Below, one piece after another: positions 62,290-64,000 of a stretch of 64,000 nucleotides of DNA. The DNA is taken from positions 395,089 to 459,088 of the forward strand of contig NZ_JAUQSY010000004.1 in NCBI RefSeq assembly GCF_030580865.1. The letters are read 5' to 3'. The notes beneath the pieces are model-generated. The model searched no databases. It was not told the DNA's origin and saw only the letters and a program-made list of their open reading frames with translations. Origin of the DNA: Hymenobacter aranciens (GTDB lineage: Bacteria; Bacteroidota; Bacteroidia; Cytophagales; Hymenobacteraceae). The translations under genes were made by a program, and so were the position numbers. Numbering within the stretch: the first letter of the stretch is position 1; each line of letters starts with the position of its first letter.

Positions 62290-64000
62290 CTAAATACTGC
62301 CGTTTACGAATTGCTTTTCAGCTTGCTCCAGCACCTGCAGGCGCTGTTCGACAGCATTCAGCGCGGTTTCGGCCTTCTCGGCGCGCATAGTGTGCTGCTG
62401 CAGCTGGGTTTGCTGGGCGGCGCTTTGCTGTTCGAGCCTGGTAAGCTGGCGGGCCAGCTCCTGGGTGGCACTCACGTTGAGCATGGCCAGGGCTTCGTAG
62501 TCCACGGTGCGCACGTCATTGTGCTCCAGGCCGAAGACAAACACCTCGGCGCGGCCCGCCAGCGCCACGGCGCCGCGCACGAGCAGCTGGCGGGCGCCGA
62601 CGGCCGCCGTTTGGGCCACGGTGCCCACGACGCTGCCCGTGGGCACCAGCAACCGGAGGCGCTGGCCGGCACTGGCGGCCGTGGTGAGGCCCGCGGGCAG
62701 GCTGATGCACACCAGCGAGTCGCCGGCGCGCTGCACGCTGGCGGCCACGGCGTACACGTCGGGCAGGAAGCCTGTTTGCCGGTGCACGGCCTGCGGGAAA
62801 ACCGCCTCCACCTCCTGCGCGATGACTTTCTTGAACTGCCGGCCGCCGTAGATGGCCCGGTCGCGCATGGTGTAGTCGGTGATGCGCAGTTTGGTGAGCA
62901 GGCTCAGGTCGGCGGCGCTGTTGCTGAGGCCGATGACGGCCTTCAGGCGGCGGTCGGAGGTGGCGTTGAACTCGGCGCCCACCACCCGGCCGCTGGCCCG
63001 GATGGTCACGTCGGGCTGGTTGCTGTTGCTGAAGCCCGAGCCGTCGGGGCCGTTGATGTTATAGTAGGCAAAGTAGTAGGTGCCGATGCTGGCGCCGCCC
63101 TGCACGTCGAGCGGCACCTGCGGAGTGGCCGTGCCGATGCCCACGCGGCCCGCATCCGACACCACCATGCGCCAGCCGGCGTTATAAAAGCCAATGTGCG
63201 AGCCGTTGAGCTGCCCCACAAACTGCGTGTTGCCCCCGTTGAGGAACACGCCGCCGCCGTTGGTGCCGTCGCCGGTGTGCATGCGGCCGTTCACGGCCAA
63301 GTCGATGCTGTAGCCGCCCGCGCCGCGCACGTCGAGCCGGGCGCCGGGCGCCGTGGTGCCAATGCCCACGTTGCCCGCGCTGTTGATGGTCAGCCCGTCG
63401 CCCCCCACGCTGTGCCAGATGGTGGCGCGGTCGTTGGTAGCGTACCACGAGAAGCGCTTGCTGTTGTCGGCGCGGTCGGCGAAGGTGAACTCGGCACTGC
63501 CGCCGCTGCTATACACCCCATTGACGACCTGCAGGGGGAAGGCCGGCGCCCCCGTGCCGATGCCCAGGCGGTTCGCGGCGTTGTCCCAGTACAGCTGGCT
63601 GCCCTTGCTGCTCAGCCCCGGCGTGCCCGTAAACACCACGGCGCCAGCGGTGCTGGCGGCGGGCAGCACCACGTTGGCCCCGCTGATGGCCGGGGCCACG
63701 TACTGCACCGCCGGGCTGGGGCTGATGGTGATGCTGCCGTTGCCGGTGTTGGCCCCGGCCGTCAGGGTCACGGCCGTGAGGCCGGGGGCGGCGTAGGAGC
63801 TGCCCCCGCCGCCGCCGCCATTGCCCACCGAGCCGCCGCCGCCCCCGCCGCCGTAGTAGCCGCCCCCGCCGCCGGCCGAGGCGCCAAACGTGCTGCCCTG
63901 CCCGCCCTGCCCGAGGCTGCCCGCCTGGGCATTGCCGTTGGATGGCGCCCCCGCGGCGCCGCCGGCCGCCTGCGTGCCGCCCTGGCCGCTGGCCCCGCCG
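62290..64000 (-). CDS. Glycine-rich tail-fibre-like protein with S74 chaperone domain, partial
   Basis: The gene runs off the right edge; at least 569 residues are visible. The first part is very glycine-rich (runs such as GGGGGYYGGGGGGGS), followed by a beta-rich fibre region with NRLGIGT and VGIGTTAPGARLDVRGAGGYS-type repeats, seen as NVGIGTTAPGARLDV and GRVGIGTATPQVPLDV. The C-terminal part has SDRRLKAVIGL and QEVEAVFPQAV, the peptidase S74 intramolecular chaperone signature, then a helical end (about 50 residues). S74 domains trimerise fibres and may cleave themselves. Many Bacteroidota encode such surface proteins outside phages; no phage gene is nearby. Confidence 0.82.
   Translation of the reverse strand, partial: GGASGQGGTQAAGGAAGAPSNGNAQAGSLGQGGQGSTFGASAGGGGGYYGGGGGGGSVGNGGGGGGSSYAAPGLTAVTLTAGANTGNGSITISPSPAVQYVAPAISGANVVLPAASTAGAVVFTGTPGLSSKGSQLYWDNAANRLGIGTGAPAFPLQVVNGVYSSGGSAEFTFADRADNSKRFSWYATNDRATIWHSVGGDGLTINSAGNVGIGTTAPGARLDVRGAGGYSIDLAVNGRMHTGDGTNGGGVFLNGGNTQFVGQLNGSHIGFYNAGWRMVVSDAGRVGIGTATPQVPLDVQGGASIGTYYFAYYNINGPDGSGFSNSNQPDVTIRASGRVVGAEFNATSDRRLKAVIGLSNSAADLSLLTKLRITDYTMRDRAIYGGRQFKKVIAQEVEAVFPQAVHRQTGFLPDVYAVAASVQRAGDSLVCISLPAGLTTAASAGQRLRLLVPTGSVVGTVAQTAAVGARQLLVRGAVALAGRAEVFVFGLEHNDVRTVDYEALAMLNVSATQELARQLTRLEQQSAAQQTQLQQHTMRAEKAETALNAVEQRLQVLEQAEKQFVNGSI

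Overview
The window reads as chromosome from a GC-rich Bacteroidota, most like Hymenobacter or a close Cytophagales relative. Four things point there: TAnnTTTG-type -7 promoter elements before many genes (often TACCTTTG or TATCTTTG), almost no Shine-Dalgarno sequences, several proteins ending in type IX secretion (T9SS) sorting domains, and family choice (DUF3108, CarboxypepD_reg-like proteins, paired secreted parvulins, 23S-IVP-type four-helix bundle protein). The genus is an inference from these features, not from a database match.

Region 1 (1-20.6 kb) is mainly core: the start of an SDR oxidoreductase; guaB; an RsbU/RsbV/RsbW-type partner-switching set; two exported SurA/PpiC foldases; a MoxR ATPase; small accessory genes; an outer-membrane-type protein; recA; a DUF3108 protein; a PhoB/PhoR-like two-component pair; an RluA-type pseudouridine synthase; a SMI1/KNR4 protein; and the translation genes rplM-rpsI-rpsB-tsf. 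Region 2 (20.6-31.9 kb) holds minus-strand accessory genes (hypotheticals, a DUF3089 lipoprotein), an alanine-rich lipoprotein, three paralogous CarboxypepD_reg secreted proteins, an alpha/beta-hydrolase-like protein whose catalytic serine position is glycine, and feoA-feoB.

Region 3 (31.9-42.9 kb) is an efflux and regulation island: HlyD-like adaptor, TolC-like channel, MacB/LolD-type ATPase, an ECF sigma factor overlapping the first FtsX/MacB permease, a second permease, an NtrC-like response regulator and its histidine kinase. The adaptor and the ATPase are each preceded by a sigma-54-like -24/-12 element with two palindromic operator-like sites at the same distance, so the locus appears to be an NtrC/sigma-54-controlled efflux system. 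A four-helix bundle gene flanked by inverted repeats sits on the opposite strand between the two permeases.

Region 4 (42.9-58.5 kb) is a tandem of three very large secreted reprolysin-like (M12B) zinc proteases with TIG/FN3 modules and T9SS tails. Region 5 (58.7-64 kb) has an ammonium transporter, an RsmI-like methyltransferase, a secreted RCC1-propeller protein and the C-terminal part of a glycine-rich, S74-chaperone tail-fibre-like protein running off the right edge.

Throughout, intergenic gaps carry long, often perfect inverted repeats of several unrelated sequence families. One ends exactly at the stop codons of two convergent genes and another supplies the apparent start of the TolC-like gene. 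No tRNA, rRNA, CRISPR array, transposase or prophage was recognised.
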